Source: Bordetella pertussis 18323 (GTDB lineage: Bacteria; Pseudomonadota; Gammaproteobacteria; Burkholderiales; Burkholderiaceae_B). From it: 64,000 nucleotides of DNA. Shown in pieces: positions 25,893 to 36,166 of this stretch. Under the pieces are notes generated by a model. It was not told where the DNA came from, did not search any database, and saw only the letters and a list, made by a program, of their open reading frames with translations. Each line of letters starts with the position of its first letter. The stretch's first letter is position 1. The position numbers were made by a program, and so were the translations under genes. Location: positions 3,100,001 to 3,164,000 of the forward strand of contig NC_018518.1 of the NCBI RefSeq assembly GCF_000306945.1. Direction: 5' to 3'.

Positions 25893-27053
25893 TTATCCGC
25901 GCTGTCGCGACGCGGCGCTCACGCTGTCTTGCAGCGCGCGCCAGCGCGACGCCACCCGGGCTCGCAGGCGCACATCGGTGCCTACCGGAGCCAGTTCGGC
26001 GAATTCGAAGCGGCGCGCCCCATCGAGATGTTCGAGCAAGGGCAGTCGTACCATGCCCGCCGCGTCGCCCAGCAGGACGGGCGCCAGATACACCAGCAAC
26101 TCGTCCACGCAATCCTCAGCAAGCAGCGCGCCTGACAATCCGGCCCCCGCTTCCACGTGCACTTCGTTGATTTCCTGGCTGGCCAGCCAACGCATCACGG
26201 CGGGCAGGTCGACGCGGTCCGGACGCACGCCCGGCAGTTCGATCACGCGCGCGTTGCGGTCGGCCATGCGGCGCGCCTTGGCCGCATCGGAGCGGGCCGT
26301 GAAAATCAGCACTTGCGCCCCGTCGTCGAACAGGCGCGCGTCCTCGGGGATTTCGAAGCGGCCATCGATGACCGCCTTGCGCGGCGGATGGCTGGTCTGC
26401 ACCGCGCGCGCATTCAATTGCGGATCGTCCTTGAGCACCGTGCCCATGCCGGTCAGCACCACGCCGCTGCGGGCGCGCCAATGGTGGCCGTCGGCGCGCG
26501 CGGCTTCGCCGGTGATCCACTGCGATACGCCGTTGTGCAGGGCGCTGCGCCCGTCCAGCGAGGTGGCCAGCTTCAGCCAGACCCACGGCAGGCCGCGGCT
26601 CATGCGCGCCGCGAAGCCCGCGTTCAGTTCCAGCGCCTCGTCGCGGCACACGTCCTCGGTCACCGCGATGCCGGCGGCGCGCAGCCGCGCCAGGCCCTGG
26701 CCGTTGACGCGCGGATTGGGGTCGCCCATGGCGACCACCACGCGCGCCGGCGCCGCCGCCACCAGGGCATCGACGCACGGCGGCGTGCGGCCGAAATGGC
26801 TGCATGGCTCCAGCGTCACGTACACGGTGGCGCCGGCCAGCGAAGCGCCGCGCGCGGCGGCCTCGCGCAGCGCGCACACCTCGGCGTGCGGGCCGCCTGG
26901 CGGCTGCGTGGCGCCCTCGCCCAGCACCTGCCCGTCGCGCACGATGACGCAGCCCACGCGCGGATTGGGGGCCGTGCTGTACATGACCGAACGCGCCAGT
27001 GCCAGGGCGCGCCGAATCCAGGAAACGTCGTCGGTGGGCGTGGAAGTATTCAC
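25893..27053 (-). CDS. ribD: Bifunctional riboflavin biosynthesis deaminase/reductase
   Basis: A 386-residue enzyme with an N-terminal deaminase domain: the zinc site is HAEVCALREA plus EPCSHFGRTPPC. The C-terminal reductase half contains WLKLATSLDGRSA. It carries out deamination and side-chain reduction of the pyrimidine intermediate in riboflavin synthesis. The start is a GTG at 27053 without a strong Shine-Dalgarno; the next methionine lies inside the conserved domain, so no shorter start is reasonable. Other rib genes are absent, perhaps because IS481 lies 150 bp downstream of the stop. Confidence 0.94.
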   Translation of the reverse strand: MNTSTPTDDVSWIRRALALARSVMYSTAPNPRVGCVIVRDGQVLGEGATQPPGGPHAEVCALREAAARGASLAGATVYVTLEPCSHFGRTPPCVDALVAAAPARVVVAMGDPNPRVNGQGLARLRAAGIAVTEDVCRDEALELNAGFAARMSRGLPWVWLKLATSLDGRSALHNGVSQWITGEAARADGHHWRARSGVVLTGMGTVLKDDPQLNARAVQTSHPPRKAVIDGRFEIPEDARLFDDGAQVLIFTARSDAAKARRMADRNARVIELPGVRPDRVDLPAVMRWLASQEINEVHVEAGAGLSGALLAEDCVDELLVYLAPVLLGDAAGMVRLPLLEHLDGARRFEFAELAPVGTDVRLRARVASRWRALQDSVSAASRQRG

Positions 27054-27222
27054 GATCGAGATTGTATGCGCGGGCAGGCGCGCTTCCGGCTACAGTAGCA
27101 CGCAACGGTCAATCATGTCCGTATCGGTCCGGTGAAGGTCCATGGCGGTTCTCGCCCGGCCTCGGCCCGGCGCGCAGAATAGCGCTTCAGCCACGCCAAA
27201 ACCGCTACCCAGGAGCCTCGCC

Positions 27223-27786
27223 ATGAAACAAGCGCTGATCGTCATCGATGTCCAGGAATCCTTCCGTCACCGTCCGTTTTGGGACGATAGCGAACTGCCG
27301 GCGTTCCTGGCGCAAGTCCAGGCGCTGATCGACGGCTGCCGGCAACGCGATATCCCCGTACTGCAAGTGTTCCATGTCAACGCCGCCAACGACCCCGCCT
27401 CGCCGTTCGCGCCGGCCTCGGGGCACGTGGTCGCCCTGCGCGAACTGCGCATCGCCCCGACCGCCGTGTTCCGCAAGACGGTCCACTCGTCCCTGTACGC
27501 CCGGGACGAGGCCGGCCACACCCTGCACGACTGGCTGCTCGAGCATGGCGTCGGCGAGATCATCGTCTGCGGCATCCGCACCGAGCAGTGCTGCGAAACC
27601 ACCACCCGCCACGCCTCGGACGCCGGCTTCAAGGTCCGTTTCGCGCTGGACGCCACGCTGACCTTCGCCATGCGCGCCGCATCGGGCAAGACCTACACGC
27701 CGGCCGAGATCCGGGAACGCACCGAGCTGGTGCTGCAGGACCGCTTCGCGCAAGTCCTGCCGGCCGCCGCCGCGCTGGCCGCCTGA
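27223..27786 (+). CDS. Isochorismatase-family cysteine hydrolase
   Basis: A 187-residue hydrolase with the three catalytic positions of the family: Asp in LIVIDVQESF, Lys in FRKTVHSSLY and Cys in GIRTEQCCETT. The family splits amides or vinyl ethers of small metabolites; the substrate is unknown. The ATG follows CCAGGAGCCTCGCC. The gene is 12 bp upstream of a GlxA-like regulator gene on the same strand, so the regulator may have controlled it. Confidence 0.85.
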   Translation: MKQALIVIDVQESFRHRPFWDDSELPAFLAQVQALIDGCRQRDIPVLQVFHVNAANDPASPFAPASGHVVALRELRIAPTAVFRKTVHSSLYARDEAGHTLHDWLLEHGVGEIIVCGIRTEQCCETTTRHASDAGFKVRFALDATLTFAMRAASGKTYTPAEIRERTELVLQDRFAQVLPAAAALAA

Positions 27787-27798
27787 GCGCGGCGCGCC

Positions 27799-28781
27799 AT
27801 GGTCCCGGTCTATTTCGTGGTGCCCGCGGGCCTGGTCCTGCTGGACCTGGCCGGGCCCGCCGAAGCATTCCGCATCGCCAACAAACTGCGCCCCGGCTCG
27901 TTCGCGCTGCATTACTGCGGTCCCGAACCCGAGGTGGAATGCGGGCTGGCCGGGCTGCACCTGAGCCGGCTCGCCCCTCTGCCCGCCAGCCTGCCGGCCC
28001 AGGCGCTGGTGGTGGTGCCCGGCGTGGTCGACGCCGCCTTCCAGCTCGACCGCCCGCCGCTGCGCGCCGTGGTGGACTGGCTGGCGCGCTGCCGCGCGCA
28101 GGGCCGCTTCGACCTGATGTCGGTTTGCTCGGGCGCGCTGCTCGCCGCCGCGGCCGGGCTGCCGGCCCATCGCGAGTGCACCAGCCACCACCATTGCCTG
28201 CCCGGCCTGGCGCGGCTCGAGCCTACCGCGCGCATTCACGACAATCGCATTTTTGTGGAGGATGACGGCATCTGGACCAGCGCCGGCGTCACCGCCGGCA
28301 TCGACCTGGCGCTCTACCTGGTAAGCCGCGCGTGCGGGCCGCGCGTGCGGGCCGCGCGTGCGGGCCGCGCGTGGCCAGCGCCGTGGCGCGCGACCTGGTG
28401 GTCTACCTGCGCCGCGCCGGCACCGACCCGGCCATCTCGCCCTGGCTGGACGGCCGCAACCACATGCACCCCGGCGTGCACCGGGTGCAGGACGCCATCG
28501 TGCACAATCCCGCGGCGGCCTGGACGCCGCAAACCCTGGCGGCGCAGGCCCATATCAGCGCGCGCCATCTCAGCCGCCTGTTTGCCGAGCACGCGGGCTG
28601 CACGCCCATGGATTACCTGTACCGGGTGCGGCTGGCGCTGGCGCGCGAACTGATCCGCGAGACGCGGCTGGACCTCGAACACGTGGCCGAGCGCGCCGGA
28701 TTCGGCTCGGCCCACCATATGCGGCGGGTCTGGCGCCGCCACGAATCGGGCTCGCCCAGCGCCGCCCGGCACCCCGCCTGA
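27799..28781 (+). pseudogene. GlxA-family AraC-type regulator, frameshifted by a 13-bp repeat
   Basis: The first frame encodes a DJ-1/PfpI-like sensor domain (PVYFVVPAGLVLLDLAGPAE, SVCSGALLAAAAGL, TSAGVTAGIDLALYLV). The second frame, from about 28370 to 28781, encodes the AraC DNA-binding domain (TLAAQAHISARHLSRLFAE, HVAERAGFGSAHHMRRVW). Between them is a 13-bp tandem repeat of 3.8 copies. With one full unit plus the partial one, the frames join as VSRACGPRVASAVARDLVVY, giving a 318-residue protein of normal length. Two extra units add 26 bp and break the frame. It may be a plain pseudogene or a switchable gene. Confidence 0.85.
28325..28373 (+). repeat. 13-bp tandem repeat, 3.8 copies, in the glxA-like gene
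   Basis: Units GCCGCGCGTGCGG occupy 28325-28337, 28338-28350 and 28351-28363, followed by a 10-bp partial unit. All copies are identical. Because 13 is not a multiple of three, each gain or loss changes the reading frame; one, four or seven full units would keep the gene open. Confidence 0.95.
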
Positions 28782-28793
28782 CGCCGCGGCGCC

Positions 28794-29276
28794 CTAGTCC
28801 TTGCGCAGTTTCTTGCCCGGCAGCAAGGGCCCTTGCATCTCGCGGATCGCCTCGACGAACTCGCCGATGTCCTCGAAGCTCTTGTAGACCGAGGCATAGC
28901 GTACGTAGGCCACCTTGTCCAGGCGCTTGAGCTCGCCCATGACCAGTTCGCCGATCTGCTCGCTGGGCACTTCGCGCATGCCGCTGGCCAGCAGGGTTTC
29001 CTCGATGCGCGCCACGGCGCTGTCGACCTCGTCGGTGCTGACCGGCCGCTTGCGCAAGGCCAGGGACAGGCTGCCGCGCACCTTGCCGGCGTCATACTCG
29101 GTGCGGCTGCCGTCGCGCTTGACCACCGACGGCATGGCCAGTTCGACGCGTTCGTAGGTGGTGAAGCGTTTGTCGCAGGACAGGCAACGGCGGCGACGCC
29201 GGATGGTGTCACCCTCTTCCGACACCCTGCTGTCGACAACCTGGGTATCGGCGTTGCCGCAGAATGGACACCTCAT
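28794..29276 (-). CDS. nrdR: Transcriptional repressor NrdR
   Basis: A 160-residue regulator that senses ATP/dATP and represses ribonucleotide reductase genes. The N-terminal zinc ribbon is [20 protein letters not shown] with [10 protein letters not shown], and an ATP-cone domain follows ([20 protein letters not shown]). Length is typical. It lies downstream of glyA on the same strand but after a strong glyA terminator. The nrdAB promoter in this window carries a matching pair of boxes. Confidence 0.97.
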   Translation of the reverse strand: MRCPFCGNADTQVVDSRVSEEGDTIRRRRRCLSCDKRFTTYERVELAMPSVVKRDGSRTEYDAGKVRGSLSLALRKRPVSTDEVDSAVARIEETLLASGMREVPSEQIGELVMGELKRLDKVAYVRYASVYKSFEDIGEFVEAIREMQGPLLPGKKLRKD

Positions 29277-29372
29277 GCGCGCTCCCCGTACGGATGATGC
29301 GGATATTGTAATAACGCGCGGCCCGCATCGGGCGCGCCGGCGCCAAAACCGTGGTAATTCCGCCCATCAATG

Positions 29373-29400
29373 AAAAAAGACAGGCCCTTGCGGGCCTGTC
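29373..29400 (-). terminator. Intrinsic terminator of glyA
   Basis: Read leftward, a perfect 9-bp stem (GACAGGCCC/GGGCCTGTC) with a 4-nt loop is followed by six T residues (A-run 29373-29378). It lies 33 bp after the glyA stop codon and separates glyA from nrdR. Confidence 0.9.
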
Positions 29401-29433
29401 TTGCCGGCGGCGGGCGGCCTGCGCCCGGCCGCA

Positions 29434-30681
29434 TCAGTTGCCGTAGACGGGCAGGCGGGCGGTCAGTTCATTGACCCGCGCGCGCACCGCGGCGATGTTC
29501 GCCTCGTCGCGCGGATTGTCCAGCACGTCGGCGATCAGGTTGGCGGTCAGCTCGGCCTCGGCCTCCTTGAAGCCGCGGGTGGTCATGGCCGGAGTGCCCA
29601 GGCGGATGCCGCTGGTCACGAAGGGCTTTTCCGGGTCGTTGGGAATGGCGTTCTTGTTGACCGTGATGTGGGCCTGGCCCAGCACCGCTTCCGCTTCCTT
29701 GCCGGTAATGCCCTTGGGACGCAGGTCCACCAGCATGACGTGGCTTTCGGTCCTGCCCGACACGATGCGCAGGCCGCGCTTGACCAGCGTATCGGCCAGC
29801 ACCTTGGCGTTCTTGACGACCTGCTGGGCGTAATCCTGGAACTCGGGCGACAGCGCTTCCTTGAAGGCCACGGCCTTGGCCGCGATGACGTGCATCAGCG
29901 GACCGCCCTGGATGCCCGGGAAGATGGCCGAATTGACGGCCTTCTCGAACTCGGCCTTCATCATGATGACGCCGCCGCGCGGGCCGCGCAGCGACTTGTG
30001 CGTGGTGGAGGTGACGAAATCGGCGTGCGGCACCGGGTTGGGATAGGCGCCGCCGGCCACCAGGCCGGCATAGTGGGCGATGTCCACCATGAACAGCGCG
30101 CCGTTGTCGTGGGCGATGCGCGCCATGCGCTCGAAGTCGATGTGCAGCGCGTACGCGGAGGCGCCGGCCACGATCAGCTTGGGCTTGTGTTCCTTGGTCA
30201 GCCGCTCGACCTGGGCGTAGTCCAGCACCTCGTCGGCGTCCAGGCCGTAGGGCACGAAGTTGTACAGCTTGCCCGAGGCGTTGACCGACGCGCCGTGCGT
30301 CAGGTGACCGCCTTCGGCCAGGCTCATGCCCAGCACGGTATCGCCCGGCTTGAGCACCGCCATGTACACGCCCTGGTTGGCCTGCGAGCCGGAGTTCGGC
30401 TGCACGTTGGCGGCCTCGGCGCCGAAAATCTGCTTCAGGCGGTCGATGGCCAGCTGCTCGACCACGTCGACGTACTCGCAACCGCCGTAGTAGCGCTTGC
30501 CCGGGTAGCCTTCCGCATACTTGTTGGTCAGTTGCGTGCCCTGGGCCTGCATCACGGCGGGGCTGGCGTAGTTCTCGGACGCGATCAGCTCGATGTGCTG
30601 TTCCTGGCGTACGTCTTCTTTCTGGATGGCGGCCCAGACGTCGGGATCCACCTGGTCGAGGGTCAGGTTGCGGTTGAACAT
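29434..30681 (-). CDS. glyA: Serine hydroxymethyltransferase
   Basis: A 415-residue PLP enzyme that interconverts serine and glycine and supplies methylene-tetrahydrofolate. It begins [19 protein letters not shown]. The PLP lysine lies in [15 protein letters not shown], and [15 protein letters not shown] is the substrate-site segment. The ATG at 30681 gives normal length; the longer frame to 30879 is unsupported. Its 5' region contains a run of ten C (30759-30768). Confidence 0.97.
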
Positions 30682-30758
30682 GGAGTTCCTGGTGCGGGTA
30701 GGTAGGGAAAACAAGGGCAGCCGTGATGCTGCGATTGCGCTAGTGTACAGCGACAGCG

Positions 30759-30768
30759 CCCCCCCCCC
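30759..30768. repeat. Homopolymeric C10 tract upstream of glyA
   Basis: Ten consecutive C residues (G on the glyA strand) lie about 78 bp upstream of the glyA start, followed by GCCGGGGCG with which they could pair. Poly-C tracts of this kind are prone to slippage and control phase variation at some Bordetella promoters. Confidence 0.8.
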
Positions 30769-30898
30769 GCCGGGGCGCGGACGCCCCGAAACGGGCCAAA
30801 TTCGCGCTTCGGAACACAAAAACCGCGCAATCTCCCGTCTACCGCAAAAATGCCTCAAGTCGGCATGAGCCAGGCTCAAGCAAGCCCGGCTGCCGCGG

Positions 30899-31555
30899 TC
30901 ACGAACTGGTGGTGGCGCCGATCTGGCGCGGCGCCAGGTCCGGATTGAGGGTATAGGTGCCGGTCAGCGACGCCTGGGCCAGCACGTGCCCTTGCATGGC
31001 CTTGAGCGCGTCCAGGCCGGTGAACGACCCTTGCAGGTTCAGCGAGGGGACATCCAGCGCGTACAGCGTGAACACATAATGGTGCACGCGCTCGTCGTTC
31101 CAGGGCGGGCACGGACCGTCGTAGCCGAAGTAGTCGCCGTTCATGTCGCGGTCGGCGGCAAACCAGCCGGTGTAGTCGTTGACGCCCTGGCGCGCGTTGT
31201 TGGGCGCCAGCGGCCCGCCCTTGCCGCGCGGCGTGATGCCGTCGGAGAAGGCGCCTTCCTGGATTTCGCGCATGTCCGCCGCCAGGTCGACCAGCACCCA
31301 GTGGAAGAAATCGACGCGCGGCAGGTCGGCCGGCACCGTGCGGCCCTCCTGGTTGACGTCGTCGGGTTGGGAGGGCACGTCCGGATCGTGGCAGATCAGC
31401 GCGAACGACTGGGTGCCGTCGGGCACGTCGTCCCACGAAAACTGGGGGTTGAAGTTGTCAGCCAGCGCGACGTGCGATTGCGCGTCGATCCTGCCGAATG
31501 CATACCGCTCGGGGATCGACTCGTTATCGGAAAAGGACAGACTCGATAAGTTCAT
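30899..31555 (-). CDS. YbhB/YbcL-family (PEBP) Raf kinase inhibitor-like protein
   Basis: A 218-residue cytoplasmic protein with the phosphatidylethanolamine-binding fold. Conserved pieces are [33 protein letters not shown] and [24 protein letters not shown]. The bacterial family has no firm biological role. No signal peptide is visible. It lies 35 bp after tyrS on the same strand and may be read through from it. Confidence 0.9.
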
Positions 31556-31590
31556 GTCGTGCTCCTGGAAGTGGGACCCTCGATAAGAGG

Positions 31591-32820
31591 CTACCCCACC
31601 AACTTAACACGCGCAAACTTGCGCTTGCCCACCTGTACGACATAGGTGCCGGCGGACAATTGCAACGATTTGTCTTCGACCCGGTCGCCGTTGACGCGCA
31701 CCCCGCCCTGCTCGACGTTGCGCTGGGCCTCGGAACCGGAGGCAACCAGCCCGGCCTCGCGCAGGATGCGCAGGATACCCTGGGGAGCGCCGCCCACGGT
31801 CACCTCGGGCATGTCCTCGGGAATGGCGCCGTCGCGAAAGCGCGCCTCGAACGCGGCCAGCGCCGCCTCGGCGGCCTGCGGCGAGTGAAAGCGCGCCACG
31901 ATCTCCTGCGCCAGCGCGACCTTGGCGTCGCGCGGGTTGCGGCCGCCGTCGATCTCGGCCTTCAGCGCCGCGATGTCGGCCAGCGAACGGAACGACAGCA
32001 GTTCGTAGTAGCGCCACATGAGCGTGTCGGAGATCGACATCAGCTTGCCGAACATCGATTCGGGCGCTTCCGAGATGCCGATGTAGTTGCCCTTGGACTT
32101 GGACATTTTCTCGACGCCGTCGGTGCCCACCAGCAGCGGCATGGTCAGGATGCACTGCTGCTCCTGGCCGTATTCCTTCTGCAGTTCGCGGCCCACCAGC
32201 AGGTTGAACTTCTGGTCGGTGCCGCCCAGCTCCAGGTCGGCCTTCAGGGCGACCGAGTCATAGCCCTGCAGCAGCGGATACAGGAATTCGTGCACCGCGA
32301 TCGGCACGCCGCCCTTGAAGCGCCTGGTGAAATCCTCGCGCTCCATCATGCGGGCCACGGTATAGCGCGAGGCCAGCTGGATCATGCCGCGCGCGCCCAG
32401 CGGATCGCACCATTCCGAGTTGTAGCGGATCTCGGTGCGGGCCGGGTCCAGCACCAGGCTGGCCTGGGCGTAATAGGTCTTGGCGTTGGTCTCGATCTGC
32501 TCGCGCGTCAGCGGCGGGCGGGTCGAATTGCGGCCGCTGGGGTCGCCGATCGTCGAGGTGAAATCGCCGATCAGGAAAATGACGTTGTGGCCCAGGTCCT
32601 GCAACTGGCGCATCTTGTTGAGCACCACCGTGTGCCCCAGGTGGATGTCCGGCGCGGTGGGGTCCAGCCCCAGCTTGATGCGCAGCGGCACTCCGGTCGC
32701 GCGGCTGCGGGCCAGCTTGCGGGCAAACTCGGATTCCACCAGCAATTCGTCGCAGCCGCGGCGTGCGATGGCCAGGTCGGCCTCGACTTCAGGAGTGATT
32801 GGGGCTTCGGGGTGAGACAT
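31591..32820 (-). CDS. tyrS: Tyrosyl-tRNA synthetase
   Basis: A 409-residue class I synthetase charging tRNA-Tyr. Signature motifs HLGHT (in [14 protein letters not shown]) and KMSKSKGN are present, and a C-terminal S4-like RNA-binding domain ends the protein ([21 protein letters not shown]). The length fits the TyrZ-like bacterial type. It is divergent from the M23 peptidase gene across a 260-bp AT-richer gap. Confidence 0.96.
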   Translation of the reverse strand: MSHPEAPITPEVEADLAIARRGCDELLVESEFARKLARSRATGVPLRIKLGLDPTAPDIHLGHTVVLNKMRQLQDLGHNVIFLIGDFTSTIGDPSGRNSTRPPLTREQIETNAKTYYAQASLVLDPARTEIRYNSEWCDPLGARGMIQLASRYTVARMMEREDFTRRFKGGVPIAVHEFLYPLLQGYDSVALKADLELGGTDQKFNLLVGRELQKEYGQEQQCILTMPLLVGTDGVEKMSKSKGNYIGISEAPESMFGKLMSISDTLMWRYYELLSFRSLADIAALKAEIDGGRNPRDAKVALAQEIVARFHSPQAAEAALAAFEARFRDGAIPEDMPEVTVGGAPQGILRILREAGLVASGSEAQRNVEQGGVRVNGDRVEDKSLQLSAGTYVVQVGKRKFARVKLVG

Positions 32821-33080
32821 GTCAATGGGCCAAATGGATGAATCTTGGCTAAAAAAGATGTAAAAACTACTGAAATAAGTCGAAAATTTTAGCCGAATCC
32901 GCTAGGATACTGCCCTAATCATACGCAACTGTCATCGTACGGTTGCTGTCCCGGCTAAATCCACCCGTTTGTTTCACGAAATACGCTAGCAGGCGTATGC
33001 CCCTCGCACCGGAATGTGCCGGAGGGCGCGCACGCGCAGCGTTTGCTTGAATCTCACGCAGGCTGAAAGGTTTTTTCACG

Positions 33081-34496
33081 ATGAATCGTGGCCCCAACAG
33101 TTTGGTGCGCAGCTTCAAACGCAAAGTTGCCGCCCTGTTCGCCCCTCCTGTCGAACCTACCTCGCGTGGCGGCGCCCTGCTCCGCCGCACCCTGACAGTC
33201 TCCGCGCTCGGCCTGTTCGCCGGCGCCGCCGCGCTGGGCATGGTTCAACAGCCCGACCGCTCCGAACTTCCCCCCTTGCGCCTGATCGACAGCGTCCTGC
33301 CGCTCGAGGCGGGCCAGATGCAGGTCAGCGACGCCAGCAACGCCCCCTATATCAGCGAAACCCGCATCCGCGCCGGCGACACCCTGGCCGCCGTGCTGCA
33401 GCGCCTGGACATCGACAGCCCGCGGCTGCAGAACTTCCTGACCCACGACGCCAGCGCGCGCAGCATCTACAAGCTGTACCCGGGCCGCTCGGTACAGGCC
33501 GCCACCAACGAGAACGGCGACCTGGTCTGGCTGCGCTACATCCACACCCCCGGCAACGAATCCGGCGGGCAGGTGGTCACGCGGCTGCTGCACGTGGCGC
33601 CCGACGGCGCCAACGGCTACAAGGCCGAGGAAGTCACCCAGGGCACCGAACAACAGACCCGCGTCGCGGTCGGCACCATCCGCTCCTCGCTGTTCGGCGC
33701 CACCGACGCGGCGGGCATCCCCGACTCGGTCACCATGCAGATGGCCGACATCCTCAGCTCCAAGATCGACTTCCTGCGCGACCTGCGCCAGGGCGACCAG
33801 TTCCGCGTGGTGTACGAGGTCCGCACCCACGAAGGCCGCTATGCGGGCGCCGGGCGCGTGCAGGCGCTGGAATTCATCAACGGCGACAAGACCTACAACG
33901 CCGTCTGGTTCAGCCCGGACGGCAAGAGCGGCTCCTACTACGACTTCGACGGAACCAGCCTGCGCGGCGCCTTCCTGCGTACCGCCCTGAAGTTCAGCCG
34001 CATCAGCTCGACCTTCGGCATGCGCATGCATCCCATCCACAAGACCTGGACCGGCCACAAGGGCGTCGATTACGCGGCCCCCACGGGCACCCCGATCCAC
34101 GCCACGGCCGACGGCACGGTGGAGTTCGCGGGCTGGCAGAACGGCTACGGCAATGTGGTCATCATCAAGCACCACGGCAAGTACTCGACGCTGTACGCCC
34201 ACCAGAGCCGCATCGCCTCCGGCCTCAAGAAAGGCCAGAAAATCGCCCAGGGCGAACTGGTCGGCTACGTCGGCTCGACCGGCTGGGCCACCGGCCCGCA
34301 CCTGCACTACGAGTTCCGCGTCAACAACCAGCCGATCGACCCGCTCGCGGTCGACCTGCCGGTGGCGCGCAAGCTGGAACCCGCCGAACTGCGCGCCTTC
34401 ACGCAGGCGGTGCAGCCGTACAAGCAGCAGATCAAGCTGCTGACCGAGTTCCAGCAGACCCTGCCGGAAGGCTCGGCCACCGTGGCCAGCCGCTGA
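33081..34496 (+). CDS. M23-family murein DD-endopeptidase
   Basis: A 471-residue protein with a short cytoplasmic N-terminus, one membrane anchor (about residues 34-55), an OapA/LysM-like region (TRIRAGDTLAAVLQRLDID) and a C-terminal LytM domain. Zinc ligands are His/Asp in GHKGVDYAAP and the second histidine of GPHLHYEF, so the domain looks active. It resembles MepM-type cross-link-cleaving enzymes needed for wall growth. It is followed 5 bp later by anmK. Confidence 0.92.
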   Translation: MNRGPNSLVRSFKRKVAALFAPPVEPTSRGGALLRRTLTVSALGLFAGAAALGMVQQPDRSELPPLRLIDSVLPLEAGQMQVSDASNAPYISETRIRAGDTLAAVLQRLDIDSPRLQNFLTHDASARSIYKLYPGRSVQAATNENGDLVWLRYIHTPGNESGGQVVTRLLHVAPDGANGYKAEEVTQGTEQQTRVAVGTIRSSLFGATDAAGIPDSVTMQMADILSSKIDFLRDLRQGDQFRVVYEVRTHEGRYAGAGRVQALEFINGDKTYNAVWFSPDGKSGSYYDFDGTSLRGAFLRTALKFSRISSTFGMRMHPIHKTWTGHKGVDYAAPTGTPIHATADGTVEFAGWQNGYGNVVIIKHHGKYSTLYAHQSRIASGLKKGQKIAQGELVGYVGSTGWATGPHLHYEFRVNNQPIDPLAVDLPVARKLEPAELRAFTQAVQPYKQQIKLLTEFQQTLPEGSATVASR

Positions 34497-34501
34497 CCCG
34501 C

Positions 34502-35638
34502 ATGGACAGCACGACGCACGGCCCGCGCACCCATGTGCCGGGCCGTTTGTTCATCGGCCTGATGTCCGGCACCAGCATGGACGGCGCCGACGGCGTGCTG
34601 GTACGGCTGGACGGGCCGCGACCCGAGGTGCTGGCCAGCGCCAGCCTGCCCATGCCCGCCGCCCTGCGCAACGAGCTGTTCGCGCTCAACCATGCCGGCG
34701 CCAACGAGCTGGAGCGCGCCGCGCTGGCCGCCAACGGCCTGGCGCGCCTGTATGCCCGGGCCGTGCGCCAGTTGCTGGACCAGGCCGGACTGCAACCCGG
34801 CGACGTGGCGGCGATCGGCGCCCACGGCCAGACCGTCAGGCACCGCCCCGACCTGGGCTATACCCTGCAACTGAACGCGCCGGCCCTGCTGGCCGAGCTG
34901 GCCGGCATCGACGTGGTGGCCGATTTCCGCAGCCGCGACGTGGCCGCCGGCGGCCAGGGCGCGCCGCTGGTGCCGCCTTTCCATGCCGCGTTGTTTGCCG
35001 GCGGCCAGGCGCGCGCCGTGCTCAACCTGGGCGGCATCGCCAATGTCACGCTGCTCGAACCCGGCCGGCCGCCGCGCGGCTTCGACACCGGGCCGGCCAA
35101 CGTCCTGCTGGACGCATGGTGCCAGCGCCACACCGGCCAGCCTTACGACGCCGACGGCCGGTTCGCCGCGCAAGGCCAGGTGCTGGCCGACCTGCTCGAA
35201 CACCTGATCGCCAGCGAGCCGTGGTTCGCCCTGGCGCCGCCCAAATCGACCGGACGCGACCTGTTCAACCTGGATTGGCTGCTGGCACGGCTGCAGGCAT
35301 TCGATGGCCCGGCGCCGCAACCGCAGGACGTGCAGGCCACGCTGCAGCGCCTGACGGCGCGCACGGTCGCCAATGCCATCGACGCCAGCGCGGCCGCGCC
35401 GCGCGATGTGCTGGTCTGCGGCGGCGGAGCCCGCAATCCGGGCCTGATGCGCGAGCTGGCCTATTGCCTGCAGCGCCCGGTACGCCCCACCGACGATGCC
35501 GGCGTGCCGGCACAGTGGGTCGAGGCGCTGGCCTTCGCCTGGCTGGCCCAGGCCTGCCTGGACCGCATTCCTGCCGGCCTGCCCACGGTCACCGGCGCGC
35601 GCGCCGCGCGCGTGCTGGGCGCGCTCTATCCTGCCTGA
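34502..35638 (+). CDS. anmK: Anhydro-N-acetylmuramic acid kinase
   Basis: A 378-residue sugar kinase that phosphorylates 1,6-anhydroMurNAc released during murein turnover. It has the family start FIGLMSGTSMDGADGVLV, GAHGQTVRH, VLNLGGIANVTLL and GFDTGPANVLLDAW. The ATG at 34502 follows the peptidase stop by 5 bp, so the two are coupled. Together with Mpl it covers two recycling steps. Confidence 0.95.
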   Translation: MDSTTHGPRTHVPGRLFIGLMSGTSMDGADGVLVRLDGPRPEVLASASLPMPAALRNELFALNHAGANELERAALAANGLARLYARAVRQLLDQAGLQPGDVAAIGAHGQTVRHRPDLGYTLQLNAPALLAELAGIDVVADFRSRDVAAGGQGAPLVPPFHAALFAGGQARAVLNLGGIANVTLLEPGRPPRGFDTGPANVLLDAWCQRHTGQPYDADGRFAAQGQVLADLLEHLIASEPWFALAPPKSTGRDLFNLDWLLARLQAFDGPAPQPQDVQATLQRLTARTVANAIDASAAAPRDVLVCGGGARNPGLMRELAYCLQRPVRPTDDAGVPAQWVEALAFAWLAQACLDRIPAGLPTVTGARAARVLGALYPA

Positions 35639-35650
35639 AGCGCCCAAACG

Positions 35651-35681
35651 AAAAGGCCCTCCGGCGCATGCCGAAGGGCCT
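35651..35681. terminator. Hairpin between convergent anmK and erpA
   Basis: AAAAGGCCCTCCGGC at 35651-35665 pairs with GCCGAAGGGCCT (35670-35681) apart from one mismatch, with a 4-nt GCAT loop. On the minus strand it ends in four T residues, so it most likely terminates erpA; it may also serve anmK. Confidence 0.75.
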
Positions 35682-35707
35682 CGATCGCGGACCGGGCCGC
35701 GCGCCGC

Positions 35708-36079
35708 TTACACCGAGAACGACGAACCGCAGCCGCAGGTGGTGGACGCGTTGGGATTGCGAATGACGAACTGCGCGCCTTCGAGGTCTTCCTTGTAGTC
35801 GATCTCGGCGCCGACCAGGTACTGGAAGCTCATCGGGTCGACCAGCAGCTGCACGCCTGCCTTGTCGAGCACGGTGTCGTCGTCGTTGACCACTTCATCG
35901 AACGTGAAGCCGTACTGGAAGCCGGAACAGCCGCCGCCTTGCACGAACACGCGCAGCTTCAGTTCGGGGTTGCCCTCTTCGGCCAACAGATCCTTGACCT
36001 TGGCGGCCGCCGAGTCGGTGAAGACCAGCGGCACGGGCGGCGGAGCCTGCAGATCGACGGTTTCGGTAACAGCATTCAT
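35708..36079 (-). CDS. erpA: Iron-sulfur cluster insertion protein ErpA
   Basis: A 123-residue A-type Fe-S carrier. The three conserved cysteines are visible in [11 protein letters not shown] and the C-terminal CGCGSSFSV. It passes clusters to apoproteins such as those of isoprenoid synthesis. The gene order anmK-erpA-DUF6776-argC-rpsI-rplM is conserved in related betaproteobacteria. Confidence 0.95.
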   Translation of the reverse strand: MNAVTETVDLQAPPPVPLVFTDSAAAKVKDLLAEEGNPELKLRVFVQGGGCSGFQYGFTFDEVVNDDDTVLDKAGVQLLVDPMSFQYLVGAEIDYKEDLEGAQFVIRNPNASTTCGCGSSFSV

Positions 36080-36166
36080 GGTTGACTCCTGGCCATCGCG
36101 GCCGAATTCCAGTGGGCGGAGCGATACCGCCCGGATAAGATCACTATAGCGCAGCCGCGACAGGAC

